Positions 35,632-45,771 of a stretch of 64,000 nucleotides of DNA are shown piece by piece. Each line of letters starts with the position of its first letter. Position 1 is the first letter of the stretch. The translations under genes were made by a program, and so were the position numbers. Location: contig NZ_JANQDU010000002.1 of NCBI RefSeq assembly GCF_024723735.1, positions 945,001 through 1,009,000 of the forward strand. The letters are read 5' to 3'. The DNA is from Frigidibacter sp. ROC022. GTDB lineage: Bacteria; Pseudomonadota; Alphaproteobacteria; Rhodobacterales; Rhodobacteraceae. The notes beneath the pieces were generated by a model. The model was not told the DNA's origin, did not search any database, and saw only the letters and a program-made list of their open reading frames with translations.

Positions 35632-36967
35632 GGGTCAGACCTTCGACGATCAACGAGGGGACGACATGACCGAGGAAGGTCTTGGCGTCATTGGCCGGGA
35701 TCAGGGTCTTGAGCATCTGCCGCAGGTTGCCCGCGATGGTGACGCCCGAGACCGGATAGGTGATCTCGCCGTTCTCGACCCAGAATCCGGACGCCCCGCG
35801 CGAATAGTCCCCGGTGGTCGGGTTGATCGACGAGCCGATCATCGAGGTCACCAGAAACCCGGTGCCGATCTGGGCCAGCAGCCCGGCGCGGTCGGTCGTT
35901 CCCTGGGTCAGCGCGATGTTCGACACGCCGGGCGAGGGCGGCGCCGACGGCCCCCGCTGTGCGCTGCCGGTGCTCTGCATCCCCAGTTTCCGGGCCGAGG
36001 CGAGGTCCAGCGTCCAGCCGGTCAGCACGCCCTTGTCCACGATCGCCCGTTGCCGGGTCGGCAGGCCCTCGGCATCGAAGGGGCGCGAGCCGCCGATCCG
36101 CACCCGATGCGGGTCTTCGATCACCGACAGACCTTCGGGCAGAACGGCCTCGCCCAGGGCATCGCGCAGCCAGGTCGCGCCACGCGCCACCGCGGCACCG
36201 TTGGCCGCCGACAGCAGATGCCCGATCAGCGAGCTGGAAATCCGTTCGTCGAACACCACCGGAAAGGCGCCTGTCCTGGCCTGGCGGGCGCCGGCGCGGG
36301 CCAGCGTGCGCTCGGCGGCGCGGGTGCCGATGCTTTCCGGGTCGGGCATGTCGGCGCCGTAGACCCGGCTTTCATGCGCCCAGTCGCGCTCCATCGTCGT
36401 GCCGCTGCCGGTGATCGCGACGCAGGAGATCGAATGGCTCGACCGCGCGTAACCGCCGGAAAACCCGTTCGACGCGGCCAGGTGGATACGCTGCCGGCCA
36501 AAGCCTGCCGAGGCGCTGTCAACCATCGAGATGCCGTCCTTCGCCAGCGCTGCCGCCTCGGCCCGGCGGGCGAGGTCTTCCAGCGTCGCGGCGGCCGGAT
36601 CGGGCGCGGGATCGCAAAGCTCCAGTCCCTCGGCATCGCGGGTCGGGCTGAGCGCGTTGCTCTCGGCCAGGCCGATCCAGCGGTCTTCCGGCGCCAGCCG
36701 GGCCATGATCACCGCGCGTTCGGCCATGTCGCGGATCGTCTCGGGTCTTGTGTCCGAAGCCGAAACGCAGGCCTGGCGCTGCCCGATCAGCACCCTGAGC
36801 CCGATCTCGGTGCCCTCGGACCGTTCGGCCTGTTCCAGCTTGCCCTGCCGCACATCGACCGACAGGGACAGCCCATCCACGGCCAGCGCATCGGCGGACT
36901 CGGCCCCGGCCTTGCGGGCGGCGTCGAGAAGGGCTTGGGTCAGGTCGGGAAGTTCGGTCTGGGTCAT
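35618..36967 (-). CDS. pmbA: TldD/PmbA family metallopeptidase, PmbA-type
   Basis: 449 residues. The N-terminal region (MTQTELPDLTQALLDAARKAGA) and C-terminal FLVTSMIGSSINPTTGDYSRGASGFWVENGEITYPVSGVTIAGNL are the conserved PmbA/TldD signatures. With TldD it forms a protease that matures small peptides; the partner gene is not in the window. ATG at 36967 is preferred over an ATG 46 codons earlier. Confidence 0.92.
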   Translation of the reverse strand: MTQTELPDLTQALLDAARKAGAESADALAVDGLSLSVDVRQGKLEQAERSEGTEIGLRVLIGQRQACVSASDTRPETIRDMAERAVIMARLAPEDRWIGLAESNALSPTRDAEGLELCDPAPDPAAATLEDLARRAEAAALAKDGISMVDSASAGFGRQRIHLAASNGFSGGYARSSHSISCVAITGSGTTMERDWAHESRVYGADMPDPESIGTRAAERTLARAGARQARTGAFPVVFDERISSSLIGHLLSAANGAAVARGATWLRDALGEAVLPEGLSVIEDPHRVRIGGSRPFDAEGLPTRQRAIVDKGVLTGWTLDLASARKLGMQSTGSAQRGPSAPPSPGVSNIALTQGTTDRAGLLAQIGTGFLVTSMIGSSINPTTGDYSRGASGFWVENGEITYPVSGVTIAGNLRQMLKTLIPANDAKTFLGHVVPSLIVEGLTLAGA

Positions 36968-37100
36968 TGCAGGTCTCTCTGGCCGGGATCGCCCCGGCCG
37001 GGGCGTCAGGGGCGCGACCATGGCGATCACGCCAACCCGAGGTAGTCCGCCACTGGCCGGGCCGCAAGGGTCCGGACCGCCGCCCCGAATACCGGCGGCC

Positions 37101-37133
37101 CGCAAAAGCGAACGCCCGGGACCTGCCCGGGCG
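37101..37133 (-). terminator. Rho-independent terminator after the DUF2125 gene
   Basis: On the minus strand CGCCCGGG and CCCGGGCG form a perfect 8-bp stem around CAGGT, followed by TTCGCTTTTG. It lies 25 bp after the DUF2125 stop and separates it from pmbA. Confidence 0.7.
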
Positions 37134-37157
37134 CTGCTCCTGTTCAGGTGGCGCGGC

Positions 37158-38675
37158 CTATTTCAGCTGCTGACCATTGGCAAAGACCGATCCGTCGGCC
37201 TTGACCTCGATCTTCGAGGTCATGGTGTCCGGCCCGTCGCCCGGCTTGGCGAACATGCCCATCATCATCTTGCCGCCCATCGCCTGGTCCTGCGGCAGCA
37301 GGCCCATGCCGACCAGCTTGTCGATCAGGCCGTTGACGCCCATCAGCGAGACGTCGATCGCGCCCTCCGGCGCGGGCATTCCGCCCCAGGTCATCAGGTC
37401 GTTGTTGTCGAAGGTGAAGCCGCCGTTGGCCGTCACCGAGGCGCCGGCGATCGACAGTTCCAGCTCGTTCAGGTCGAGCGTGTGCAGCTGGCCCGGCATT
37501 CCGCCCGACATCATCTGCTGCTCGGCATCCGGCGCCATGATATCGACCAGCCAGTTGGCGGTTCCCGTCGCGTCGAAGATGATCGTCGCCGGGTCGTGCG
37601 GCAGGCCGCCGGCCGGATCGATCATGCCCCAGATGTCCTCGGGCACCGCCAGATCGACCACCTTCAGCAGCAGCCCGACGTTCTGCGGCGCATCGCTCTT
37701 GGTGATCGGCATGGTCAGGCCGAAGGCCGATTCCGCCATCTTCAGGTTGATCTGCGGCAGCGGAATCTCGGATCCGGACAGGGTGAGGTCCAGCCCCGCC
37801 GACTTGGTGTTATAGCTCATCCCCTCCGGCGACATGTCGAAGGAGATCCCGCCCGACGCCATGGTGGCGGCGACTTTCATGGCCTCGTAGCCGTCCTTGA
37901 AGTCGAAGTCATAGGTCGTGGCGCCGAAATCGAGCCCGCCCGAGACGGCAAAACCGGCGGCCATGGCCGCGGCCATGTCGTTGTAGTCGATGCCGGACGG
38001 GATCTGGCCATCCGAGGTGCCCTTGATGTCGGACGCCTTGAAGTTGAAGGTCAGCGCGCCGTCCTCTTCCGGGGCCTGGATGTCGAGGTCGATGGTCATC
38101 GACGCGGCTTCGAAGGTCGAGGAGAAGGGCTGAACGTCACCGGCGCCGAAGGTATAGGTTCCGGCAAATCCGGCCAGTCGCAGCCCGCCGGCAAAATCAA
38201 CGCCCTCGGCATCCGGTACCTCGATCGAGTCCAGCATCACGGCGATCTCCTGCCCGGCATAGGCATAGGAAATCTCGCCGGGATTGCCCGAGGCGGTCAT
38301 CGACATTCCGGTCTGCCGGACCGAGAGATTGACCTTGCCGGCGTCTTCCCCCGGCGGGTGGATATCCAGCACCATCGGATAGCTGTCGGGCATTCCGATC
38401 GTGACCGTGCCGTCACCGTTCTCCTTGAAGGTCAGCGAGGACATGCTGACCGAGAACCCGGCTTCCGGGGTTTCCATCCGGGTCTTCAGATCCGAGATCG
38501 TCAGCGTGTCGCCGACCATGGATTCCGAGCCTACGGTGAGGGTCTGGCCGGAATTTTCCATCTGGGTCTTCCATTGTCCCCAGACATCGGCCGCGCTGAC
38601 ATCGGCAAAAGCCGCGGGCGCCGAGACCGCAAGGGCCAGCGCGGAGGGCCCGAAAACACGTTTCATGTAGGACAT
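37158..38675 (-). CDS. Exported DUF2125 domain protein
   Basis: 505 residues. Signal peptide MSYMKRVFGPSALALAVSAPAAFA (residues 1-24) then a long beta-rich region with repeated Asp/Gly segments. The N terminus SAADVWGQWK and the overall size match the DUF2125 proteins of Rhodobacteraceae. Function unknown; probably periplasmic. It has its own terminator and 129 bp of divergent upstream region shared with the enoyl-CoA hydratase gene. Confidence 0.85.
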   Translation of the reverse strand: MSYMKRVFGPSALALAVSAPAAFADVSAADVWGQWKTQMENSGQTLTVGSESMVGDTLTISDLKTRMETPEAGFSVSMSSLTFKENGDGTVTIGMPDSYPMVLDIHPPGEDAGKVNLSVRQTGMSMTASGNPGEISYAYAGQEIAVMLDSIEVPDAEGVDFAGGLRLAGFAGTYTFGAGDVQPFSSTFEAASMTIDLDIQAPEEDGALTFNFKASDIKGTSDGQIPSGIDYNDMAAAMAAGFAVSGGLDFGATTYDFDFKDGYEAMKVAATMASGGISFDMSPEGMSYNTKSAGLDLTLSGSEIPLPQINLKMAESAFGLTMPITKSDAPQNVGLLLKVVDLAVPEDIWGMIDPAGGLPHDPATIIFDATGTANWLVDIMAPDAEQQMMSGGMPGQLHTLDLNELELSIAGASVTANGGFTFDNNDLMTWGGMPAPEGAIDVSLMGVNGLIDKLVGMGLLPQDQAMGGKMMMGMFAKPGDGPDTMTSKIEVKADGSVFANGQQLK

Positions 38676-38804
38676 AATGGATTTCCTCAGTTGAATTTCA
38701 AATACAACAATCCCGCGCGGGGACGCGGGCGTCAAGGGATGGTCAATGTCTGGGCCAGAAGCCCCATGTGCCGCTATCCTGCCCAGAAACCGCAAGGGGA
38801 TCAA

Positions 38805-39416
38805 ATGATTCGGATCGAGGATGAGGGGGCACTGCGGAGGATCACCATCGCACGTCCCGACAAGGCCAACAGCCTGACCGGCACCATGCTGGGCCGCCTG
38901 GCCCAGTCGGTCGAGGACTGGAGCGGCTCGGCGCTGGTGCTCTCGGGCGAGGGCCGGGTATTTTCCGCAGGTGCCGATCTGGACGAGGTGCAGGCCGGCA
39001 CCCTGGCGACCCATCCGGGTTGGGAGCGGCTGTCGGGTGCCATCGCGGCCTTTCCCGGCCTTTCGGTGGCCGCGCTGAACGGCACCGCCGCCGGTGGTGC
39101 CCTGGGCATGATCCTGGCCTGCGATCTGCGCCTGGCGGTGCCGGGCGCGGCGATCTTCTACCCGGTGATGAAGATGGGCGTGCTGCCGCAGCCGTCGGAC
39201 CCGGCCCGGCTGGCGGCGCTGGTCGGTCCGTCGCGGGCGGCGCTGCTGCTGATGGCCGGGGTGAGGGTCGAGGCCGCCGAGGCGCTGGCCTGGGGGCTGA
39301 TCGACCGGATCGTCGAACCCGAGGCGCTGGACGAGACCGCCGTCGCGCTCTGCGCCCCGTCCCTGAAGGCCGGCGCGACGCGGGTCGCCGAGATCCGGTC
39401 GATGATCCGCGACTGA
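38805..39416 (+). CDS. Short enoyl-CoA hydratase/isomerase family protein
   Basis: 203 residues, about 55 shorter than the normal 260. It has the CoA-binding GEGRVFSAGADLDEVQ and the oxyanion-hole region LNGTAAGGALGMILACDLRLA. The second glutamate of true hydratases is not obvious after FYPVMKMGVLPQPSDP, so it may be an isomerase-like or inactive relative. AAGGGGA precedes the ATG at 38805. It is next to a TIGR03862 flavoprotein gene (58 bp). Confidence 0.78.
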   Translation: MIRIEDEGALRRITIARPDKANSLTGTMLGRLAQSVEDWSGSALVLSGEGRVFSAGADLDEVQAGTLATHPGWERLSGAIAAFPGLSVAALNGTAAGGALGMILACDLRLAVPGAAIFYPVMKMGVLPQPSDPARLAALVGPSRAALLLMAGVRVEAAEALAWGLIDRIVEPEALDETAVALCAPSLKAGATRVAEIRSMIRD

Positions 39417-39474
39417 CGCTGCCCGCCGCGACATGGCGCTTGCACCGGGAAGCCGATTTTGACAGGAGCCGGGG

Positions 39475-40659
39475 ATGGACAGCACCGAGGTTCTTCCCGC
39501 ACTGGTCATCGGCGCCGGCCCTGCCGGGCTGATGGCGGCCGAAACCCTGTCCGCGGCGGGCCATGCCGTGACGCTGGTCGAAGCCAAGCCCTCGGTCGGG
39601 CGCAAGTTCCTGATGGCGGGCAAGTCGGGGCTGAACCTGACCAAGGACGAACCGGCCGATGTCTTTGCCGCGCAGATCGCCCCGGCCGCGCCGATGGCGC
39701 CGATCCTGGCCGCCTTCGGGCCGTCCGAGGCGCAGGACTGGGCTCGCGGGCTGGGCCAGGAGCTGTTCACCGGCTCGACCGGGCGGGTCTTTCCCCGGTC
39801 CATGAAGGCCTCGCCCCTGCTGCGGGCGTGGCTGGCGCGGCTGGCGGCGCAGGGCGTCGCGTTTCGGACCCGCTGGCGCTGGACCGGCTGGGACGCGGCG
39901 CGGGACTGGCGTTTCGACACGCCCGAGGGCGCGCGCAGCCTGCGGCCCCGGGTCACGGTGCTGGCGCTCGGCGGCGCCTCCTGGGCGCGGCTCGGGTCGG
40001 ACGGGGCCTGGGCGGCGCAGCTGCTGGCGCGCGGCGTGCCGGTGGCGCCGTTCCGCCCCGCCAATGCCGGCCTGACGCTGAACCTGACGCCGCATATGGA
40101 CCGGTTCCACGGCGCCGCGCTGAAGAACATCGCCCTGCTCTGCGGCGACAGGCGGTTGCGCGGAGAGCTGGTGCTGGTGGCGTCGGGGCTGGAAGGCGGG
40201 GCGCTCTATGCGCTGACGCCGCAGCTCCGCGACGGGGCCACCCTGGCGCTGGACCTGATGCCGGACCTGCGCGCCGAGGCCCTCGCCGCACGCCTGGGAC
40301 AACCGGGAAAGACCAGCCTGCCCAACCGGTTGCGCAAGGCCGGGCTGGACCCTCTGCGGATCGCCCTGGCGCAGGAATTCGCCCGGCCGCTGCCGACCGA
40401 TGGCGCCGTGCTGGCCGCCCTGCTGAAGGCGCTGCCGGTGCCGCATCAGGGGCCGCGCCCGATGGATCAGGCGATCTCCACCGCCGGCGGAATCGCCTGG
40501 GAGGGAATGACCGGGGCGCTGGAACTCAAGGCCCTGCCCGGCACTTTCGCGGCCGGGGAAATGCTGGACTGGGAGGCTCCGACCGGCGGTTATCTGATCA
40601 CCGGATGTCTCGCCACGGGCCTCTGGGCCGGCCGCGCCGCCGCCGCCCGCCTCGGCTGA
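39475..40659 (+). CDS. TIGR03862 family flavoprotein (NAD(P)/FAD-dependent oxidoreductase)
   Basis: 394 residues. N-terminal ADP-binding loop LVIGAGPAGLMAAETL, the family block KFLMAGKSGLNLTKDE and a C-terminal GGIAWEGMTGALELKALPGTFAAGEMLDWEAPTGGYL place it in the HI0933/BaiN-like group. Enzymatic role unknown. It ends in front of a convergent holA gene with one copy of the dispersed element between. Confidence 0.85.
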   Translation: MDSTEVLPALVIGAGPAGLMAAETLSAAGHAVTLVEAKPSVGRKFLMAGKSGLNLTKDEPADVFAAQIAPAAPMAPILAAFGPSEAQDWARGLGQELFTGSTGRVFPRSMKASPLLRAWLARLAAQGVAFRTRWRWTGWDAARDWRFDTPEGARSLRPRVTVLALGGASWARLGSDGAWAAQLLARGVPVAPFRPANAGLTLNLTPHMDRFHGAALKNIALLCGDRRLRGELVLVASGLEGGALYALTPQLRDGATLALDLMPDLRAEALAARLGQPGKTSLPNRLRKAGLDPLRIALAQEFARPLPTDGAVLAALLKALPVPHQGPRPMDQAISTAGGIAWEGMTGALELKALPGTFAAGEMLDWEAPTGGYLITGCLATGLWAGRAAAARLG

Positions 40660-40685
40660 CCCGGCCCGAATCGGCGCCGCGGCCT

Positions 40686-40722
40686 TTCCATCTTTGGGTC
40701 CGCAAATACTCCCGCCGGAGGC
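40686..40722 (-). repeat. Dispersed GCCTCCGGCGGGAGTATTT element, copy B
   Basis: Minus-strand copy with core GCCTCCGGCGGGAGTATTT followed by CCCAAAGATGG, in the 101-bp gap between the convergent TIGR03862 and holA genes. It lies 3' of holA on the same strand. Confidence 0.65.
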
Positions 40723-40760
40723 TCCCGGACCCGCAACCCGCGCAAGGCCCGATCTGGCGC

Positions 40761-41783
40761 CTACCGCCGCCGCTGCGCCAGCATAGCCAGGCGGATCAGC
40801 GCCCGCTCCAGCATCGCCATCTGCGGCGCCTTGGAGGATGAGCGCAGGGTCAGGTCGGTATCGGTCAGCAGGCCCAGGGCGGCCTCCAGATCGGCCCGGG
40901 CCCAGCGACCGGCCTGCCGTTCCAGCCGGTCGCGGCGGGGGCCGTAGACCGGTGGCCGCAGCCGCCCGATCCCGGCGCCGCCGGGGTCCGAGGCCACCGC
41001 CAGCAGGGTGCGGAAATGCCGGGTTGCCGCCATGCACAGGCTCACCGGGTTCACGCCCTGGCCGGTGATCCGCTGCATCACAGGGCCGATCTCGGCGACC
41101 CGGCCCTCGGCGACGATCCGGATCACCTCGTCCACCTCGGCCTCGATCGTCGCCGGGCTGACCGCCGCGACATCCTCGGGGCCGACCGGGCTGTCGTCGG
41201 AACATTTGTAAAGCGCCAGCTTCTCGACGGTCTGGCGGAAATCGCCGGGATCGAGCGCCCGCGACAGCGCCATCAGCGCCGCCAGCCCGTCGCCGGACAC
41301 CTGCGTCAGCCCGCCCTGTTTCAGCAGCGCCTCGACCTCTTCGCGCGACGGCGGATCGTCATAGAGCCCGATTGCATAGGCGTTGACATGGGTCTCGAAC
41401 AGCTTGCGCAGGCCCGAGGACTTGCCCAGGGCGCCGGCGGTGACGATCACCACGGCATCGCCCGGCTGCCAGTCCTCCAGCGCCGCGCCGACCGCGCCGC
41501 GCACCGTTTCCGTCGCATCCTCGACCAGCGCCACCCGGTTGCCGGGAAAGAAGGAAATCGCCTTCACCGCGTCGATCAGCAGGGTCGCATCCTTGCGCAG
41601 ATCGGCGCCGGCGATCCGGGTCAGACGCATCTCGGCCTCGCCCTCGGGGCCGATCAGCGCCGCCACGACCTCTTGCCGCCGCAGCGCCACCCGCATCGCA
41701 TCGCCGCCATAGATCAGCAGTCCGGCGCGTTTCGGATCGGGGCGGGCGAAATAGCCCGGCGCCTCTCGGGGGCTGAGTTTCAT
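40761..41783 (-). CDS. holA: DNA polymerase III subunit delta
   Basis: Clamp-loader subunit. 340 residues starting MKLSPREAPGYFARPDPKRAGLLIYGGDAMRV, with the LIYGGD N-terminal beta strand and YKCSDDSPVGPEDV in the lid domain, and the C-terminal helical collar. It follows lptE by 30 bp in the leuS-lptE-holA order common in Gram-negative bacteria. Confidence 0.92.
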   Translation of the reverse strand: MKLSPREAPGYFARPDPKRAGLLIYGGDAMRVALRRQEVVAALIGPEGEAEMRLTRIAGADLRKDATLLIDAVKAISFFPGNRVALVEDATETVRGAVGAALEDWQPGDAVVIVTAGALGKSSGLRKLFETHVNAYAIGLYDDPPSREEVEALLKQGGLTQVSGDGLAALMALSRALDPGDFRQTVEKLALYKCSDDSPVGPEDVAAVSPATIEAEVDEVIRIVAEGRVAEIGPVMQRITGQGVNPVSLCMAATRHFRTLLAVASDPGGAGIGRLRPPVYGPRRDRLERQAGRWARADLEAALGLLTDTDLTLRSSSKAPQMAMLERALIRLAMLAQRRR

Positions 41784-41813
41784 TCCTGCCCCTTCGTCAT
41801 GCCGGGGCCGGGG

Positions 41814-42317
41814 TCACTGCCGCCAGTCGGCGGCGGTGGCGGTCAGGCGGGTGACGATCTGGTCGGCCATCAGCGTGGTCAGGCGGCGATGCGCGTCCTC
41901 CTGCGCGGTCAGACTCGAAACCGCCGAGCCGGTGGCGGCATAGGAGGAAAAGCTCTCGAACCCGCCCGAGGTCGCCACCGATCCGGTGGCCAGGTCGGTC
42001 AGAGTCCAGTCGATCCGCCCGATGACATTGTAGCGGGTGGTTTCCTGATTCGGGGTGATGCCCACCGCCACCTCGTCGACCTTCAACGTGTAGTCGAGCA
42101 TGTAGCCGGCGCGTTTCGCCTGGCCCAGCCGCCGCTCCAGCGCCTCGACGAGCGTGTACTCGTCCTCCTCGACGGGCGCCCGCACCGCGATCTCGCCCGA
42201 TTTCAGCCCGGCGGCGGCACCGTCGGGGCTGTTGACTGGCTCGTAGCCGCAGGCGGCAAGGGCGCCGATGCCCAGCAGAAGCGCACGCCGGCCGAATGAC
42301 CACTCAGATGACGACAT
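41814..42317 (-). CDS. lptE: LPS assembly lipoprotein LptE
   Basis: 167 residues. Tat-like N terminus [18 protein letters not shown] with lipobox LAAC (cysteine at 23), then a small alpha/beta domain. The family is judged mainly from its place between leuS and holA. Its start overlaps the leuS stop by 14 bp. Acts in the outer membrane as the plug of LptD. Confidence 0.85.
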   Translation of the reverse strand: MSSSEWSFGRRALLLGIGALAACGYEPVNSPDGAAAGLKSGEIAVRAPVEEDEYTLVEALERRLGQAKRAGYMLDYTLKVDEVAVGITPNQETTRYNVIGRIDWTLTDLATGSVATSGGFESFSSYAATGSAVSSLTAQEDAHRRLTTLMADQIVTRLTATAADWRQ

Positions 42318-44850
42318 TGACGATCCTCCCCGGAACCACGATCAGTTTCTTCAGCGGCCCGGCTTCCAGCGAGCGTTTCACCCAGTCGTCCTGCATGACC
42401 AGCGCTTCGATCTGGTCCTTGGACATGTCCTTGGGCACGGTGATTTCCGAGCGCCGCTTGCCGTTGATCTGGATCGGCAGGGTCACGCTGTCCTCGACCA
42501 GCATCGCCGGATCGGCCTCGGGCCATTCGGCCTCGGCCACCAGCCCCTTGCCGCCCAGCATCGCCCAGACCTCTTCGGCCAGATGCGGCACCATCGGCGA
42601 CATCAGCTGCGCCAGGGTCTGCATCGCTTCGCGCTTGGCGCCGCGCCCGGCCTTGGACTTGGCCAGGGTATTGGTGAAGGCATAGAGCTTGGCGACCGAG
42701 ACATTGAAGGCAAAGCCCTCGATCCCCTGCGTCACCTCGTGGATGCATTTGTGCATCGCCCGCATCAGCTCTTCGTCGCCGCTGCCACGTTCCGGAGCGT
42801 TGTTGATCTCGGAGGCCATGCGCCAGACCCGCGCCAGGTGCCGATTCGCGGCATCGGCGCCCGAGGCGGTCCATTCCACGTCGCGCTCGGGCGGGCTGTC
42901 GGACATCACGAACCAGCGCGCGGTATCGGCCCCGTAGGCCGAGACGATCTCGACCGGATCGACGACGTTCTTCTTCGACTTCGACATCTTGGCCGAGGGA
43001 ATCACCTCGATCGGCTCGCCGGTCGCCTTGACGATCTTCGCCACCGGATCGACGTCTTCGGGCAGGTGATAGACCGGCCGGCCGCTGGCGTCGCGGGTCT
43101 GGTAGATCTCGTGCGTCACCATGCCCTGGGTGAACAGCGCATCGAACGGTTCGATGGCCGAGGCCGGCAGATGCCCGCATTGATGCATCGCGCGGGCGAA
43201 GAAGCGCGAATAGAGCAGGTGCAGGATCGCATGCTCGATGCCGCCGATATACTGATCGACATTCATCCAGTAGGCGGCTTCCTCGGGATCCGTCGGGGCC
43301 TTGGCATGGGGTGCGGTGAAGCGGGCGAAATACCAGGACGAATCGACGAAAGTGTCCATCGTGTCGGTTTCGCGCTGCGCCGGGGCGCCGCATTTGGGGC
43401 AGGGCACGTCGCGCCAGGTCGGGTGCCAGTCGAGCGGGTTGCCGGGCCGGTCGAAGGTCACGTCATCGGGAAGGCGGATCGGCAGGTTCTCTTTCTTCTC
43501 GGGGACCACCCCGCAGGTCGGGCAATGCACCACCGGAATCGGCGCGCCCCAGAAGCGCTGCCGCGACAGCCCCCAGTCACGCAGCCGGAACCGGACCTGG
43601 CCGGTGCCCAGCCCCCTGGCCTCCATCCAGTCGATGGTCTTCTCGATGCCCTCTTCCGAGGTCGCCCGGGTCAGCCCGGCGAAATGGTCTATGTAGTCCA
43701 CCGGCTCGGATTTCAGCGGCACAAGGGCCTCGTCCCCGACCGGCTCGGTCTGTCCGGGCATGAAAAAGGCGTTTTCGACCGGCAGGCCATATTTCCGTGC
43801 GAAATCAAGGTCGCGCTGGTCATGCGCCGGGCAGCCGAAGACCGCGCCGGTGCCGTAATCCATCAGGACAAAGTTGCCGATCCAGACCGGCAGAAGCTTG
43901 TCCGGCCAGACCGGGTGCCGGACCTTCAGCCCGGTATCCAGGCCGCGTTTCTCGGCCTTTTCCAGCGCCTCTTCCGAGGTGCCGGTCTTGCGGCATTCGG
44001 CATTGAACTCGGCCACCGCCGGGTCGCTTTCCAGCGCCTTGGCCAGCGGGTGATCCGGCGAGATCGCCAGGAACGAGGCACCGCGCAGCGTGTCGGGGCG
44101 GGTCGAGTAGCAGGCCACCGCGTCAAAGCCATGCGCGGGGGCCGACAGGGCGAAGGGAATCTCGATCCCGCGCGACTTGCCGATCCAGTTGCGCTGCATC
44201 AGCTTGACCTTCTCGGGCCAGTGATCCAGCCCGTCGATGGCGTCCAGCAGGTCGCCGGCCTGGGCCGAGATGCGGAAGAACCATTGCGTCAGCTCGCGCC
44301 GCTCGACTGGCGCGCCCGAGCGCCAGCCCTTGCCGTCGATCACCTGCTCGTTGGCCAGGACCGTCAGGTCCACCGGGTCCCAGTTCACCACCGCGTTCTT
44401 GCGGTAGACCAGGCCCTTTTCGAGGAAGTCGAGGAACAGCGCCTGCTGCTGGCCGTAATACTCCGGATCGCAGGTGGCGAATTCGCGGCTCCAGTCGATC
44501 GAGAAGCCCAGCGGCTTCATCTGGTCCTTCATCGCGGCGATGTTGGCGTAGGTCCAGTCTTTCGGATGGATGCCGCCGGCGATGGCGGCATTCTCGGCCG
44601 GCAGTCCGAATGCGTCCCAGCCCATCGGGTGCAGGACCGCATGGCCGGTCGAGCGCTTGTAGCGCGCCACCACGTCGCCCATCGTGTAGTTCCGCACATG
44701 GCCGATGTGAATCCGTCCCGAGGGATAGGGAAACATCTCGAGCACATAGTATTTCGGCTTCGACGGGTCGTGCCGGGCCTTGAAGAGCCCGGCTTCTTCC
44801 CAGGCCTTCTGCCATTTCGGCTCGGTCGTGGCGGGGTCGTAACGCGACAT
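42304..44850 (-). CDS. leuS: Leucyl-tRNA synthetase
   Basis: Charges tRNA-Leu. 848 residues. HIGH motif at 48-51 ([10 protein letters not shown]), KMSKS at 621-625, and the editing domain region in between, with [14 protein letters not shown] near the N terminus. Four Cys in HCPTCG and PCPKCG suggest a zinc-binding module. First gene of leuS-lptE-holA. Confidence 0.96.
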   Translation of the reverse strand: MSRYDPATTEPKWQKAWEEAGLFKARHDPSKPKYYVLEMFPYPSGRIHIGHVRNYTMGDVVARYKRSTGHAVLHPMGWDAFGLPAENAAIAGGIHPKDWTYANIAAMKDQMKPLGFSIDWSREFATCDPEYYGQQQALFLDFLEKGLVYRKNAVVNWDPVDLTVLANEQVIDGKGWRSGAPVERRELTQWFFRISAQAGDLLDAIDGLDHWPEKVKLMQRNWIGKSRGIEIPFALSAPAHGFDAVACYSTRPDTLRGASFLAISPDHPLAKALESDPAVAEFNAECRKTGTSEEALEKAEKRGLDTGLKVRHPVWPDKLLPVWIGNFVLMDYGTGAVFGCPAHDQRDLDFARKYGLPVENAFFMPGQTEPVGDEALVPLKSEPVDYIDHFAGLTRATSEEGIEKTIDWMEARGLGTGQVRFRLRDWGLSRQRFWGAPIPVVHCPTCGVVPEKKENLPIRLPDDVTFDRPGNPLDWHPTWRDVPCPKCGAPAQRETDTMDTFVDSSWYFARFTAPHAKAPTDPEEAAYWMNVDQYIGGIEHAILHLLYSRFFARAMHQCGHLPASAIEPFDALFTQGMVTHEIYQTRDASGRPVYHLPEDVDPVAKIVKATGEPIEVIPSAKMSKSKKNVVDPVEIVSAYGADTARWFVMSDSPPERDVEWTASGADAANRHLARVWRMASEINNAPERGSGDEELMRAMHKCIHEVTQGIEGFAFNVSVAKLYAFTNTLAKSKAGRGAKREAMQTLAQLMSPMVPHLAEEVWAMLGGKGLVAEAEWPEADPAMLVEDSVTLPIQINGKRRSEITVPKDMSKDQIEALVMQDDWVKRSLEAGPLKKLIVVPGRIVNVVI

Positions 44851-44938
44851 AGGGTGTATCCGGATATTCAGTGCTGCGGCGCAGGGTTACACCCGCGCGG
44901 GGGGCGGGGTCCAGCGGCGGGGCACGCGATGCGGCGGA

Positions 44939-45448
44939 TCAGAGCTTGCCGTCGCGAATCCGCAGTTGCCGGGCCCGGGTCAGGATCGCGTCCTCGACGG
45001 CTCGCACGGTCTCGGGGCTGGCCGGGCCGCTACGGGTCATCAGCGCCAGTTTCAGCGACCGCGCGTCCAGCGCCGGATCCTGGATCAGCACCGTCGCCTT
45101 GTAGGCGCGGCCGCCGCCGGGCGGGGTGCCGTAGCCGGTGACGATGACGCCCGAGAACGGGTCCACCGATTCGATCGGCAGGAAGTTCAGGATGTCGAGC
45201 GTGGCGCTCCAGATATACTTATTGACCTCGACGGTGGTGTTGGGGTCATCGGCATTGGTGAAGAGGTCGAGCAGCGAGGAGGTCCGCTTCCTTTCGGCCG
45301 CGATCTCGTTCGCCGTGGCATAGGGATCTTCCGAGGCGCGCTTGGCCTTGGCATTGAACAGGCCGCTGCCGCTGCCTCCACCACACGCCGTAAGGCCTAC
45401 CAGCGCCAGAGCTGCGATCCCGCAGCCTACCCATCGCTTGTTGCCCAT
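44939..45448 (-). CDS. DUF3576 lipoprotein
   Basis: 169 residues. Signal peptide MGNKRWVGCGIAALALVGLTACG with lipobox LTAC. Conserved DUF3576 stretch VNKYIWSATLDILNFLPIESVDPFSGVIVTGYGTPPGG. Function unknown; probably an outer-membrane lipoprotein. The 88 bp to leuS hold nothing clear. Confidence 0.87.
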   Translation of the reverse strand: MGNKRWVGCGIAALALVGLTACGGGSGSGLFNAKAKRASEDPYATANEIAAERKRTSSLLDLFTNADDPNTTVEVNKYIWSATLDILNFLPIESVDPFSGVIVTGYGTPPGGGRAYKATVLIQDPALDARSLKLALMTRSGPASPETVRAVEDAILTRARQLRIRDGKL

Positions 45449-45771
45449 GCACCCGCCCTCAGCTTTTTTGCCTGTTTAGCTTAGGCATTTCACCCTCACA
45501 AGGGTTTTTGCCCGGGCTCTGCCCAAGGGAGTCGCATCGGGGCGCCCGCCCGGGCCCGGGCACCGGTCCCCACCATTGATATAGCAGGCCGGACAGCGGT
45601 CCGGGCGGCAGCGCGGATACAGGGTGTGGCAAAGCTGCACCAATCGTGGCCATGGTGTGCGGACAGTCAGGCGATTTCTTGCATTTGGCGAGGCGCGGAG
45701 AGAGATAGGGGCATACTCAGTTCGGATTCCCCTGAATTGAGGCGCACCTTTGATCAACGAGGGAAAACGAA
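45449..45771. other. Intergenic region upstream of the porin gene
   Basis: 323 bp between divergent DUF3576 and porin genes with no convincing gene. It holds a very G+C-rich patch (45540-45570) and a short purine-rich stretch GGAGAGAGATAGGGG 70 bp before the porin. No clear sigma-70 hexamers were found, although TTGCAT lies at 45678-45683. Confidence 0.6.

Noticed and set aside
36531-39416. Plus-strand open frame of 961 codons
   Set aside because: It runs opposite pmbA and the DUF2125 gene; only its last 204 codons, the enoyl-CoA hydratase gene, look like a protein.
37158-40130. Minus-strand open frame of 990 codons
   Set aside because: Only the part from 38675 is the DUF2125 protein. The upstream part is a shadow of the hydratase and flavoprotein genes.
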